The position numbers were made by a program, and so were the translations under genes. The notes under the pieces are model-generated. The model saw only the letters and a program-made list of their open reading frames with translations, did not search any database and was not told the origin of the DNA. DNA of 64,000 nt from Bacteroidales bacterium Phil6 (GTDB lineage Bacteria > Bacteroidota > Bacteroidia > Bacteroidales > F082), in NCBI GenBank assembly GCA_002633315.1, contig NWBN01000007.1, positions 55,883 to 119,882 of the forward strand. The letters run 5' to 3'. Shown one piece after another: positions 9,578 to 18,653 of the stretch (position 1 is the first letter of the stretch; the number at the start of each line of letters is the position of its first letter).

Positions 9578-10186
9578 ATTCTTTTCGTTTTTATGGTTAT
9601 TACTTTTTACTTATTCTATATATTTCTATTGTTCCGGTTGCACTCTTTATTCTTATTTTCTCACTCATCTATCTGCATTACAACAACATCGTTTGAAACA
9701 GGACAAATTTAAAATATATATTCTTTTAAAACAAACTTTTTTAACAAAAAATTTATTTTCGGGTAACAAAACTTTCAAATATCAATATTTCACTGTTTTT
9801 ACGATGAAATTACTTTTAACCTCTAAACAAAATTGATATTGATTTTTACATTTTTCGTTATAAATCCTCCACAAATCAAAAAACTTGACAAATTCAACAT
9901 ACGCCATCTTAAACAGATACCTATCTACCTAATAGATATATTATTCCTGTTCGAAAAAATTCATATTTATTTTAATATCTTGAAAAGCAAATTTATATTT
10001 CAGCAAATAATAAATATGTAGTATATTATAGTTTTATTCTGACAATCAAACAATTTATAACAATTTGTCGAATTTCAAAGATGTATAGACTATATGATCT
10101 TTTTATTGTTAGACAGTCTCAATGTGTTAAGGAATAACTTTTATTGTAGATGTGCCGGATTGGTTATTTGCATAGGCATATTATAA
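9578..10186. other. AT-rich intergenic spacer
   Basis: About 600 bp of very AT-rich sequence separating the FISUMP gene from the decayed restriction locus. The open frames on either strand have no start context or recognisable protein. I see no tRNA, repeat array or clear terminator. Confidence 0.5.
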
Positions 10187-11094
10187 TTAGAACAAACTAT
10201 CCAAGATTAAAGGTAAATCATTATCAAGATTTCCATTATAGTCTGTATATGGAATATTGAATTTATCCAATGCTACTTTAAAACGTTTATATCCTTCGTT
10301 ATCACGACAAGCTACCCAACAAATGTGTAATTGATCACATTGGTTTTTATTTTGTTGAGATAAAGTGTCCGCAACAAAAACTTGACTTCCTCTTGCAATA
10401 ATAGCATCTGCACTTTCGGGATTGCCTTGCCCCATTAGTTTAACCTCACATTTATATTCATTGCCATTACATTTTAGATAAAAATCAATTTCTCTATCAA
10501 CATTTAAATTTCTATTTCGGACAAAACGATCTGCATTATAATATTGATTATCAACTTTATATAATTTACATAATGCTAACATAAGATATTTTTCCGCTTT
10601 TTTCCCTGCGGTACTCCACAATCCACCACGCAAGGCAGCTCGTTTAACAGCTGATGTATTTATAACTATAAGACTTTCGCTGACATTTAAATCCACACTA
10701 ATTCCTTTAAATTTAATTGTAAGTGTCAAATCAATATCATGCTCATTCTCAACAAGTGCCTGAATGCTATTATATAAAGAATCGAAATGTTCGTTAGACG
10801 CTTCAATAACTATTTGTTTGGTTGCTGAACGATACATGTTACTAATGTTTTTTTATTCAGCCCGGAATTAATAGCTATTTCTTCAAGAGTTAAGGATTTA
10901 TTCATAAAAGTATTTTTGTACCATTCAATAGTAATGTTTTTTGAATGAAGTTTTGCATCGACAACTTGCTTAAAGAAATCAACAGCAAATTGTAGGAACT
11001 CAGCATTAATAAGATTCACAATTTCAATGCGATAGTCTTGTGACTTAATTACGCGCATAACGATATTCTTAATAACTTGATCTGTAAGTGTCAT
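10187..11094 (-). pseudogene. CfrBI-like type II restriction endonuclease, split by a frameshift
   Basis: Two frames make one endonuclease of about 300 residues. The first (10810-11094) has an N-terminal helical region ending NSGLNKKT. The second (10187-10837) continues from MYRSATKQIVIEAS. The break is at a run of seven A's near 10850. One extra A would join the frames as ...LNKKNISNMYRSAT. The second half carries a PD-(D/E)XK-like core: DREIDFYL, then YKCEVKLMGQGNPESADA (Glu-Val-Lys). From memory this resembles the CfrBI family (CCWWGG cutters paired with N4-cytosine methylases). It overlaps the methyltransferase stop in ATGA. Alternatives: phase-variable or slippage-expressed enzyme, or a sequencing indel. 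Confidence 0.7.
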
Positions 11095-12497
11095 AATATT
11101 GAATTCTTAAATTGTTCTAATGTTAAAAATTTTGTTGAATCTTCTTCAAACATAGCATTCGTTGGTTGAAAGGTCTTCATATATTCAAAATATTTAGGTT
11201 CTTTTTCTGTTAAGAAGAATTTTCGGTTCAAACTTTTAGCTGTTCTTCCTAAAGTACCACTTCCTCCAAATGGGTCAAAGATTAAATCTCCTTCGAAAGA
11301 ATAATATTCAATTACCCTTTTACATAAATCCGTTGGAAAAATAGCTGAATGAATTTTATCCGACTTCGGACAAATTTTCCATACATTAGTTGTTTCAAAC
11401 CCATCCTTTACTTTACTATTTTCAACGGTTTTCAAATCATATTGACGAATATTCCAATCAATCAACTTGTCAGTCTTTTTTCTATATACCATTAAGTATT
11501 CAGTAACAGAATTGGGCTTATACGCTAATGGTTTCCGATGTTGTTGAAAACCTCCTATTCGATTTTTCACACTATATTCAGGTTTCTCCCATACAATATC
11601 ATCAATGAATTCCCACCCCATTTGTACTAAGTAGTGATGTAAATCAAATGGAATCAGATAACGTTTGCTAGAATGTGCACGACTTATTCTTGGAACAATT
11701 ACAGGAGAGGTATTAACAATTAAAAATCTACCCTCTTTTGTAACTCTATATGTTTCAATAAACACTTCTTCTAAAAACTTTAAATATGCATCATAACTTG
11801 GGTAAATTGAATAGTCACGAGCATTATAGTATGGTGGTGACGTGAAAGTTAAGTGTATACTTTCGTCTGGTACAAGTTTTAGAACATCTCTAACATCACC
11901 GTTAACAACAATATTCTTTAAGTATGGATATGTTTCTGCATGTGCTAATTTTGATGTGTTATTTTGTTCTTTAGCATAATACTCCTTGTGATAACAGTCC
12001 TAATCATTTCATTCTCATGATTTATCATATTCATTAAAGTGCTATCAACTATTTCTTTCCCCTTGAATACCAATAAACCTCTTATCGCTTGACATACAAT
12101 TTTAGGATCACTATTATTAAGTATTTCTATCAAATAAGGTATTATTTCTTCAGTTCTCATTCTTCCAATTGCTGAGACTGCCTCCCTTCTTACCATTGTG
12201 CTATCATCTTTGTTAATTAATGAGAATAGTAGGTTAATATTACTTATAGAAGCTTGCTTAGCAATGTTTTTTACAGCCAACAATCTTACATTTTCATTCT
12301 TGTGATTTAAGAGAGATGCAAGCCAACTGTAATCAAATGTGGCAGGCAAATAACCTTAAATGCTCTAAGATAAAAATCAAATTAGCACTATTGGTTATGT
12401 TTTTTTCAACCAATAATGCTAAAGAAACATTATCATTTCGTTTTAAATTTGTGATATACTCCTTTGATAAAGGATACTGTATTGCATTATTGTACAT
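11091..12497 (-). pseudogene. HEAT-repeat/DNA methyltransferase fusion broken by two frameshifts
   Basis: Three consecutive frames read as one protein of about 468 residues. Part 1 (12497 to about 12345) starts MYNNAIQYPLSKEYI after an AAAGG box. Part 2 (about 12345-11985) is HEAT-like helical repeats (NVRLLAVKNIAK, VRREAVSAIGRM, IPYLIEILNN). Part 3 (about 11985-11091) is a beta-class amino-methyltransferase: TSPPYYNARDYS is motif IV, DPFGGSGTLG is motif I, and FPTDLCKRVIEYYS precedes it. The SPPY form fits N4-cytosine methylation. The part-3 frame has no ATG before motif IV and is preceded by a TAG, so it cannot start alone. Order and overlap with the nuclease point to a relic R-M operon. 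Confidence 0.75.
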
Positions 12498-12501
12498 GTT
12501 A

Positions 12502-12788
12502 TTACCTTTCATCTTTGATTAATTTTTCTTTAACCATACATAGTGTAAATTCTACATTTTTTACGATGTTATACATTTTATTTTCTAACCATAGACTGAT
12601 TAATTTTTGTGCATCACCTTGTAGTATTTCACTTAATAGTATCACTTGTTCCCTGCGTGGAATGTAATTCCCATTCTACATTTTGCAGTAGGTAACAGTG
12701 TCGATTCGATGACAGCAACAACTTTTCGTTGCAATAATCCAGATTCCTCCCATAGTTCTTTTAATTTTTCTGATAATAACATTGACAT
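12502..12788 (-). pseudogene. Relic XRE-type regulator of the restriction locus
   Basis: The frame from ATG 12788 gives MSMLLSEKLKELWEESGLLQ and the first helices of a Cro/C1-type HTH, then breaks. A second frame resumes with IDTVTYCKM, hits TAG, and continues NGNYIPRREQVILLSEILQ and a C-terminal helical tail ending KEKLIKDER. Joined, the ~95-residue protein matches the small XRE regulators that often lead Bacteroidota R-M operons. It carries at least one indel (near 12720) plus an in-frame stop. Its end lies 4 nt before the methyltransferase start. No intact version is present in the window. Confidence 0.65.
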
Positions 12789-12991
12789 TATTTTTTATGA
12801 AAATTATAAACTTGAATTATTTATGCAAATATACTATTTTTTTTGAAATAATGGAGAAAAAGAAAAGTCAAGTTATTAACATTAAAAAATGAGGCTGTCT
12901 AATATGTGTACTTGTTTTATCCCTAAAGAGATTATCAAGTGACTTATCAAACGACTTTCAGTATAGTCATTACTGCATGTCTCTCAAAAGA

Positions 12992-14353
12992 TTATCCTCT
13001 GGCTTCATCCCTCGAATATTTTTCTTTTACGGTATAAGTACCTAACTGTATAGTCTCGGACTCCAATACTTTCTGAGATTTCTCGTCATTACCATGTCCA
13101 CACCTAGGACAAGAATACTGTTTGGTAAGAGGTTGTATCAAACTACGTATTTCATATTCCATGTATGTAACTTCATCCACGTATCTGTGTTCCATTACTC
13201 CTACTTTTACGGATTTGTTCCCAACTTTCTTGAAATTGTATTTCCAATATCCGGAAGTGGTATGTTTTATATTGCGGCGTGCTATTTCATGTCTGTTTCT
13301 CTCCGTTCTGATAAATTGTTTGCCCATTAAGGTTCCGGTATGCTCATGATATATCAAATGTTTACAACGTGGGCACCGAAGACCGCTGAAAAATGCCCAA
13401 AACAACAGGCAACTTACAAACAGCAATATACCGGTAACAGGCACTACAGGCATCCACATCACCCCTTGAACTCTTAACAGGGAACACCATAACACCGGTC
13501 CAGCAATTATCAGTAATGAAATTATCAAATTTACAAAGAAATTAGGCAACCAGATAAGCGGATAACGCATCCATAATATTATTACAAAAAGAAAAACAGG
13601 TATAAACCCAATAAGATATGTCCAAACTAAATTGGTAAACCAATTGTCGAAAGGTGTAAACGTCTGAAATTCCTTGGTGGAAATAAGAGGTGATAAAATA
13701 TCTATTTCAGAATTATGAATAAATCCTCGTCTGTAACGCCAGAACTCCAAACGATAATCAGCGACTGAGCCATCAGAGTTGAAAGTAATCACCGGTCTTA
13801 GCTGCGTCCCTAAAGAATCAATGACATAAAACCCGAATTCTCCTATGATATTTTTGCCCGAAGGTCTCAGATATTCAGCATTTAAATAATCTTTCTGCAA
13901 CGATTGAAAAGTCGTCAGTGTATCTTCCATCAACTTTTCGAACTTATTCTTGGTAATAAAATATGAACTTCTACTCCGTCTGTCAGGAAGAGTCAATTCA
14001 TCTGAATTGTCAAAAATATCGGACGCCTTCACAAAACCCCTGTTTTTACCGTCGGTGGTTTCAGCCCAAAGAAGACTTCCCTGTCTTGCCAAAAGTTTTA
14101 ATGATTCTCCGGAACGTATTTTCAAGCTGTCGATATTGTTTTCAAGACAACCCGTCTTCAGATATGCTGTTTTTGCAACTTTAACAATCTGACTTTCTGA
14201 CGATTCACTTTTTGGAAAAATCATAATAACGACCAAAGGCAAAGTAAGTGCAAGACCAATAACAGCCTGCCCCTGTAACGGAAGATTAAAAAAGAAACGT
14301 AAAGGCCAAAAAATAAAATCTTTGAATGAATTGATCTTAGGAATGTATTTCAT
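12992..14353 (-). CDS. Membrane protein with SH3-like and zinc-ribbon segments
   Basis: 453 residues; I do not recognise a named family. The N-terminus has one membrane segment (about 29-46). An extracytoplasmic region follows with an SH3-like pattern (SGESLKLLARQGSLLWAET...NRGFVKASDIF). Three closely spaced membrane segments lie at about 245-330. The C-terminal cytoplasmic tail has two zinc-binding Cys pairs: CPRCKHLIYH and CPRCGHGN, about 75 residues apart. It ends with a charged tail. It stands alone between the relic R-M locus and a long spacer. A sensor or envelope-stress role is possible but unproven. Confidence 0.75.
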   Translation of the reverse strand: MKYIPKINSFKDFIFWPLRFFFNLPLQGQAVIGLALTLPLVVIMIFPKSESSESQIVKVAKTAYLKTGCLENNIDSLKIRSGESLKLLARQGSLLWAETTDGKNRGFVKASDIFDNSDELTLPDRRSRSSYFITKNKFEKLMEDTLTTFQSLQKDYLNAEYLRPSGKNIIGEFGFYVIDSLGTQLRPVITFNSDGSVADYRLEFWRYRRGFIHNSEIDILSPLISTKEFQTFTPFDNWFTNLVWTYLIGFIPVFLFVIILWMRYPLIWLPNFFVNLIISLLIIAGPVLWCSLLRVQGVMWMPVVPVTGILLFVSCLLFWAFFSGLRCPRCKHLIYHEHTGTLMGKQFIRTERNRHEIARRNIKHTTSGYWKYNFKKVGNKSVKVGVMEHRYVDEVTYMEYEIRSLIQPLTKQYSCPRCGHGNDEKSQKVLESETIQLGTYTVKEKYSRDEARG

Positions 14354-14709
14354 AACAGTCTAATTTGATATAAAAATACAAATATATATAGAATCAGTGA
14401 ATTTTTAACTGAATTGGGAGAAAAAAAACGAATAAATTAAAAATTCGGTATTTTTTGGCACAATAAACATGTAAAATTTCAATTAAAATCCATTTTAATT
14501 ATACCCAAACTATCATCATTCAAAATGACTTTCAAATAATATAGAAGACACTTAATATTACCAAATATTGTCGCAGCATCCCATGGGGGTTATGCAGAAA
14601 AAGATTCATCATGTCTGAAAACAAAAAAGACATTTTCAAATAAAGAAGGCATCATAAACTTAAAAGAAGTGAGACAACAAATCATCTGTCACCGTATTTT
14701 TTAAAGCAT
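14354..14709. other. Intergenic spacer
   Basis: AT-rich spacer between divergent genes. No coding frame or RNA gene is apparent. It leads into the phased repeat array described separately. Confidence 0.4.
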
Positions 14710-14713
14710 CATT

Positions 14714-14854
14714 CACCCCACATAGACTATTTTCGCCCCACACAAGCATATTTTCACCCCTGAAATCGGCACTTTTACCCCTATAGAAAGAAATTTATTT
14801 TAATTTCACCCCTGAAATCGGCATCTTCACCCCTAAAATCGGTATTTTTACCCC
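14714..14854. repeat. Helically phased CCCC motif array upstream of the acyl-CoA synthetase
   Basis: Seven CCCC tracts, mostly within TTTYACCCC, begin at 14716, 14736, 14757, 14778, 14809, 14830 and 14851. The steps are 20, 21, 21, 31, 21 and 21 bp, i.e. whole numbers of helical turns. Two copies of TTTCACCCCTGAAATCGGCA occur inside. The array ends about 75 bp before the ATG at 14928. It is non-coding in all frames I consider credible. Confidence 0.75.
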
Positions 14855-14927
14855 ATTTTCTTTCCAAAACACCACATTTTGCAACATGTTCGCATTTGTT
14901 GATGTTATTTTGTAAAAAAATATCGCC

Positions 14928-16706
14928 ATGAAGGAAAAAAGGATTTTTGACTTGTTGACGAGGTATGTGCAGACCTATCCGGAACAGAAAGTCGCTCTTG
15001 CCAAAAAACATAACGGGAATTGGAAGACTTATTCTATCAACGAATATGTTGAAAGAGTCAACCTGTTAAGTTATGCATTAATAAAATTAGGTATAGAGAA
15101 AAATGACAAAGTAGCCATAATATGCAGCAATTGTCCGGAATGGAACATGCTCGACATGGCAATAATGCAGGTCGGTGCCATTACGGTACCAATATATCCC
15201 ACTGTAAGTAACAGCGATTACAAGTACATCATCAACAACAGTGAGGCCAAACTAATTGTAATAGAAGGAAACTCTGTCATCAACAAGCTAAACAGCGTAC
15301 TCGACGAAGTACCATCATTAAAGATAATATACACATTGACTGAAGAGAGCACATATCCACATTTCAGAGAATTACTGCAACTTGGTAAAGAGAATCCCGC
15401 CCAGGAGGTTCTACAGGCACGTAAAGATGCAGTAAGAAGTGACGAATGTGCCACAATAATATACACTTCAGGCACTACAGGAACGCCCAAAGGAGTGATG
15501 TTATCTCATTCAAATATACTAAACCAGATTGACAATTTATATCATACACCCTCAAGAGACTCCAAACGTGCCTACAGTTTCTTGCCGATATGTCACTCCT
15601 ACGAGCGTACCCTCGTATTCCTATATCAATATCTCGGTATGTCTGTTTATTACGCTGAAAGTTTGGCCACCATACAAACGGAGATGAAGGAAATTCAGCC
15701 TACCATGATGACGTGTGTGCCTCGTCTTCTTGAAAAGATATATCTCAAAGTCAAACAGACAGGCAAATCGCAGAAAGGTATTGCAAAACACATTTTCCTT
15801 TGGGCAGTCAACCTGGCAGAACAGTACAAAATAGAAGATTCCGACAGATCCCGGTGGTACAATTTCAAATTACGCATAGCCGACAACCTCGTTTTCAAAA
15901 AGATACGCAAAAATCTCGGTGCGGAACACTTCGACATCATCGTATCCGGCGCAGCGAGCATACAACCCACCATAGTAGCTTTCTTTTCTGCTATCAAAAT
16001 GCCTGTCTTTGAAGGCTATGGCATGACGGAATGTTCTCCTGTTATAGCCGTCAGTTGCAGAGGACCTCATGGGCGTGAGGCCGGTGTTGTGGGATTACCT
16101 TTGCCCGGCGTCGAGATTCGCGTCACAGAGCAAAACGAAATAATCTGCAGAGGTCACAATGTCATGATGGGTTATTATAAAGATCCCGAACTTACCGCTT
16201 CTGTAATTGACAGTGACGGGTGGTTCCATACCGGTGACCTCGGAGAGATAAACCAATACAATCAGGTACGTATCACAGGCAGACTGAAAAACTTATTCAA
16301 GACTTCTTTAGGCAAATATATAAATCCGGACCTCATAGAAGGACTGTTCTCCGAATCCGGCTTCATAGAAAACATCGTCGTATTCGGAGAAAACCAGAAA
16401 TATGTGGCTGCTCTCATAGTACCGGATTTCTCTTTCCTCAAAACCTGGTGCCAAAAACACGAAATACCCTTTACAAAACCCGAGGAAATGATAAAAGTAA
16501 AAGCCATAAAAGACCGTATTGCCGCCGAGATAAAGAAGTTGAACACTTCTTTAGGAGATACTGAGAAAGTAAAACGTTATGAACTGATTGCAGATGAATG
16601 GACTACAGCCGACGGCTCCCTCACCCCTACATTGAAAGTAAAAAGAGATGTAATAAAAATACGTTATAAAGAACTGATAGATAGAATGTTCTACGAAACC
16701 AAATAA
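14928..16706 (+). CDS. Long-chain fatty acid--CoA ligase (AMP-forming)
   Basis: 592-residue ANL-superfamily enzyme that activates fatty acids to acyl-CoA with ATP. Core motifs in order: the P-loop TSGTTGTPKG (about 180-190), GYGMTECSP (about 362), WFHTGDLGEI (about 432), and the hinge/lysine region TGRLKNLFKTSLGKYINP. It resembles the FAA1-type long-chain synthetases of Bacteroidota rather than short-chain acetyl-CoA synthetases. No signal peptide, so it is cytoplasmic or membrane-associated. It is monocistronic with a strong terminator behind it. The unusual phased array upstream suggests dedicated regulation. Confidence 0.92.
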   Translation: MKEKRIFDLLTRYVQTYPEQKVALAKKHNGNWKTYSINEYVERVNLLSYALIKLGIEKNDKVAIICSNCPEWNMLDMAIMQVGAITVPIYPTVSNSDYKYIINNSEAKLIVIEGNSVINKLNSVLDEVPSLKIIYTLTEESTYPHFRELLQLGKENPAQEVLQARKDAVRSDECATIIYTSGTTGTPKGVMLSHSNILNQIDNLYHTPSRDSKRAYSFLPICHSYERTLVFLYQYLGMSVYYAESLATIQTEMKEIQPTMMTCVPRLLEKIYLKVKQTGKSQKGIAKHIFLWAVNLAEQYKIEDSDRSRWYNFKLRIADNLVFKKIRKNLGAEHFDIIVSGAASIQPTIVAFFSAIKMPVFEGYGMTECSPVIAVSCRGPHGREAGVVGLPLPGVEIRVTEQNEIICRGHNVMMGYYKDPELTASVIDSDGWFHTGDLGEINQYNQVRITGRLKNLFKTSLGKYINPDLIEGLFSESGFIENIVVFGENQKYVAALIVPDFSFLKTWCQKHEIPFTKPEEMIKVKAIKDRIAAEIKKLNTSLGDTEKVKRYELIADEWTTADGSLTPTLKVKRDVIKIRYKELIDRMFYETK

Positions 16707-16725
16707 TAATTAATGATATTCTGTA

Positions 16726-16755
16726 AAAAGATCTCGTAAGGAGGTCTTTTTTTTT
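16726..16755 (+). terminator. Rho-independent terminator after the acyl-CoA synthetase
   Basis: Hairpin arms AAAAGATCTC and GAGGTCTTTT around GTAAG, running into a long T tract, 20 nt after the stop codon. Confidence 0.85.
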
Positions 16756-16830
16756 TCATTTTTATGATTAACATAACATATAACCAATATTAACTTCATA
16801 ATATCAAGAAACTACAATCTCAGATTATAA

Positions 16831-16871
16831 TGAGCCGAAAAATAACATCATTTGAGCCAAAAAACAACATC
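16831..16871 (+). promoter_or_regulatory. Direct-repeat operator candidate for the AraC-family regulator
   Basis: Two 19-bp direct repeats, TGAGCCGAAAAATAACATC (16831-16849) and TGAGCCAAAAAACAACATC (16853-16871), match at 17 of 19 positions. They are spaced 22 bp apart, about two helical turns. The second ends 18 bp before the -7 box at 16890, where a -33 element would sit. This is the typical geometry of an AraC-type activator site, and the operon it precedes encodes an AraC regulator. Confidence 0.65.
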
Positions 16872-16889
16872 GCATCTGATGAGGATTAT

Positions 16890-16897
16890 TATTTTTG
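16890..16897 (+). promoter_or_regulatory. -7 box of the flavodoxin operon
   Basis: TATTTTTG fits TAnnTTTG. No TTG is found at the -33 position, where the downstream operator repeat ends, consistent with activator-dependent transcription. Confidence 0.55.
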
Positions 16898-16984
16898 CAT
16901 TGTTAACAAAATATTCTTATCATCAAATAACACACATCCAAAATATTGACAAAACATTTATCAACAATAATAAAAACCAAACCC

Positions 16985-17560
16985 ATGAAAAAAGACATCT
17001 TTTCATTATTATTACTTATGTCTGTTTGTTTTCCGGCATATTCACAGGAAAACAACAATACCGAAAAAAATAACAACAACATGAAAAAACGTATTTTAAT
17101 CACCTGTTTTTCTGCCACAGGAACTACAAAAAGGGCAGCAGAACGAATAGCCGAAATAACAGGAGGCGATATCCATGAGATAATTCCGGAACAAATCTAT
17201 ACGGATGCGGACTTGAACTGGCATAACAGACAATCGCGCAGTTCATTGGAGATGAACGATGAAACTTCACGACCTGCAATAAAAGACAATAACACAAATA
17301 TGTCAGATTATGATGTGATACTCATAGGATTTCCTATATGGTGGAACTTGCCTCCACGCATCATCAATACATTCATCGAAAGTCATGACTTGAAAGACAA
17401 GAGGATAGCATTGTTTGCCACATCCGGAGGCAGCAGCATAGCCAACAGCGTGTCGCAGATGAAAAAAGATTATCCGTCACTCGACTGGAAAGAAGGGTTA
17501 CTTGTCAACAGCATAAATGAAAAATCAATAAATTCGTGGATCGAGAAAGTGTCCAAGTAA
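16985..17560 (+). CDS. Exported flavodoxin-family protein
   Basis: About 191 residues. A signal peptide (KKDIFSLLLLMSVCFPAYSQ) and an Asn-rich linker precede a flavodoxin fold. The FMN phosphate loop is SATGTTKRAAE. Later stretches DVILIGFPIWWNLPPRIINTF and ALFATSGGSSIANS bind the isoalloxazine ring in related flavodoxins. Flavodoxins are usually cytoplasmic, so the leader makes this a likely periplasmic flavoprotein. The start at 16985 is chosen because it begins the signal peptide; a TTG 39 nt upstream does not. First gene of a four-gene operon with an amidohydrolase, an ABM protein and an AraC regulator. Confidence 0.87.
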   Translation: MKKDIFSLLLLMSVCFPAYSQENNNTEKNNNNMKKRILITCFSATGTTKRAAERIAEITGGDIHEIIPEQIYTDADLNWHNRQSRSSLEMNDETSRPAIKDNNTNMSDYDVILIGFPIWWNLPPRIINTFIESHDLKDKRIALFATSGGSSIANSVSQMKKDYPSLDWKEGLLVNSINEKSINSWIEKVSK

Positions 17561-17569
17561 AACAACAAT

Positions 17570-17617
17570 GTGAGTTTTCAAGGCATACAAATTGCCATTG
17601 AGGTCTTGAATACTCAC
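17570..17617 (+). promoter_or_regulatory. Intercistronic hairpin in the flavodoxin operon
   Basis: Arms GTGAGTTTTCAAG and CTTGAATACTCAC pair over 13 positions with one mismatch around a 22-nt loop, between the flavodoxin stop and the amidohydrolase start. No T-run follows, so an RNA stability or processing element is more likely than a terminator. Confidence 0.45.
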
Positions 17618-17636
17618 AGTATCTTATCAAGGCTGC

Positions 17637-18653
17637 ATGAAAAGTATCACTACATTAATCATGTCTATTATTCTTATAAACACTAATATTTTATTCGGAC
17701 AAATAATAGACGTACATACGCATGTCATTTTGCCGGAATACATTGAGATTCTGAAAAGGCATAATGCCGAATTAGAAGAGATTTTCCCATTACCCTCATG
17801 GGATGCGGAAAGACATATAGCATTCATGGACAGTACAGGCATACGCTACAGTATTCTCAGCATGCCAGCGCCACAGCCATATTTCGGCGATGTGGCTGAA
17901 AGTGCTTCTTGTATAAGAGAGATCAACGAGTTATCTGCAGGGATAAAGCTGCGTTATCCAGGACGTTATAAATTTTGTGCAGCATTGCCTTTACCGGATG
18001 TAGATGCAGCAATAAAGGAAGCCATCTATGCTATCGACACGTTGAAGGCTGACGGAATAAAACTTGCTTCAAACAGCAGAGGACAATATCTTGGAGACCC
18101 TGCCCTCGACACATTAATGCATGTTTTGAATGAACGCAACGCAATCATAATCATACACCCACACATGCCTACTCCTTATAACCCCAATATCATCTCTAAC
18201 ACACCTCCTGCCTTATATGAATACCCTGCAGAGACAACAAGAGCTGTTGTCAATATTATGGCAAACAATATTCTGGAGCGCTATACAAATTTAAAAATAA
18301 TAGTCCCTCATTGTGGGTCTTTTATTCCATCCGCATTACCTCGTATGAAATCCATACTGCCAGTCATGGTACAAAACAGACTCATGCATGACATAGATTG
18401 GGAAGGCAGTCTGTCAAGACTTTATTTCGATCTTGCCGGAAACCCTACAACAGATGTCATAAATACTCTGCTCACCATAACAACACCGGACCATTTACTT
18501 TACGGCTCCGATTATCCATTCCTGCCGGATAGTATCATGCAGAATAATATCAACACTCTGAAAAATACTCTCAAAAAGGAAGAATTTGCAGAACATTACG
18601 AAAAAATATTTTGGCAAAATGCCGAACGATTGTTTAATGCCGATAATCCATGA
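17637..18653 (+). CDS. Exported amidohydrolase (amidohydro-rel/ACMSD-like)
   Basis: 338 residues with a signal peptide (ITTLIMSIILINTNILFGQ) followed at once by the metal-binding motif IDVHTHV. Further metal ligands appear in IIIHPHMPTP, IVPHCGSF and LYGSDYPF, the pattern of PF04909 amidohydrolases such as ACMSD and resorcylate decarboxylases. These Zn enzymes hydrolyse or decarboxylate aromatic acids and lactones. Secretion is unusual for that group. The stop overlaps the next gene start in ATGA. The substrate is unknown; the ABM and flavodoxin neighbours hint at quinone or aromatic chemistry. Confidence 0.85.
   Translation: MKSITTLIMSIILINTNILFGQIIDVHTHVILPEYIEILKRHNAELEEIFPLPSWDAERHIAFMDSTGIRYSILSMPAPQPYFGDVAESASCIREINELSAGIKLRYPGRYKFCAALPLPDVDAAIKEAIYAIDTLKADGIKLASNSRGQYLGDPALDTLMHVLNERNAIIIIHPHMPTPYNPNIISNTPPALYEYPAETTRAVVNIMANNILERYTNLKIIVPHCGSFIPSALPRMKSILPVMVQNRLMHDIDWEGSLSRLYFDLAGNPTTDVINTLLTITTPDHLLYGSDYPFLPDSIMQNNINTLKNTLKKEEFAEHYEKIFWQNAERLFNADNP

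Noticed and set aside
9420..9836. A 138-residue plus-strand frame
   Set aside because: It runs antisense through the start of the FISUMP gene, then through an AT-rich spacer. Composition is low-complexity, with no start signal.
10187..12788. Frame breaks as plain sequencing errors
   Set aside because: Four or more independent breaks plus a stop in one locus, while the large genes I examined elsewhere are intact, make decay more likely. A resequencing check is still needed.
14700..14860. CRISPR-like or tandem-repeat array
   Set aside because: Units are short and imperfect with no unique spacers of fixed length and no cas genes. The regular spacing fits phased binding sites better.
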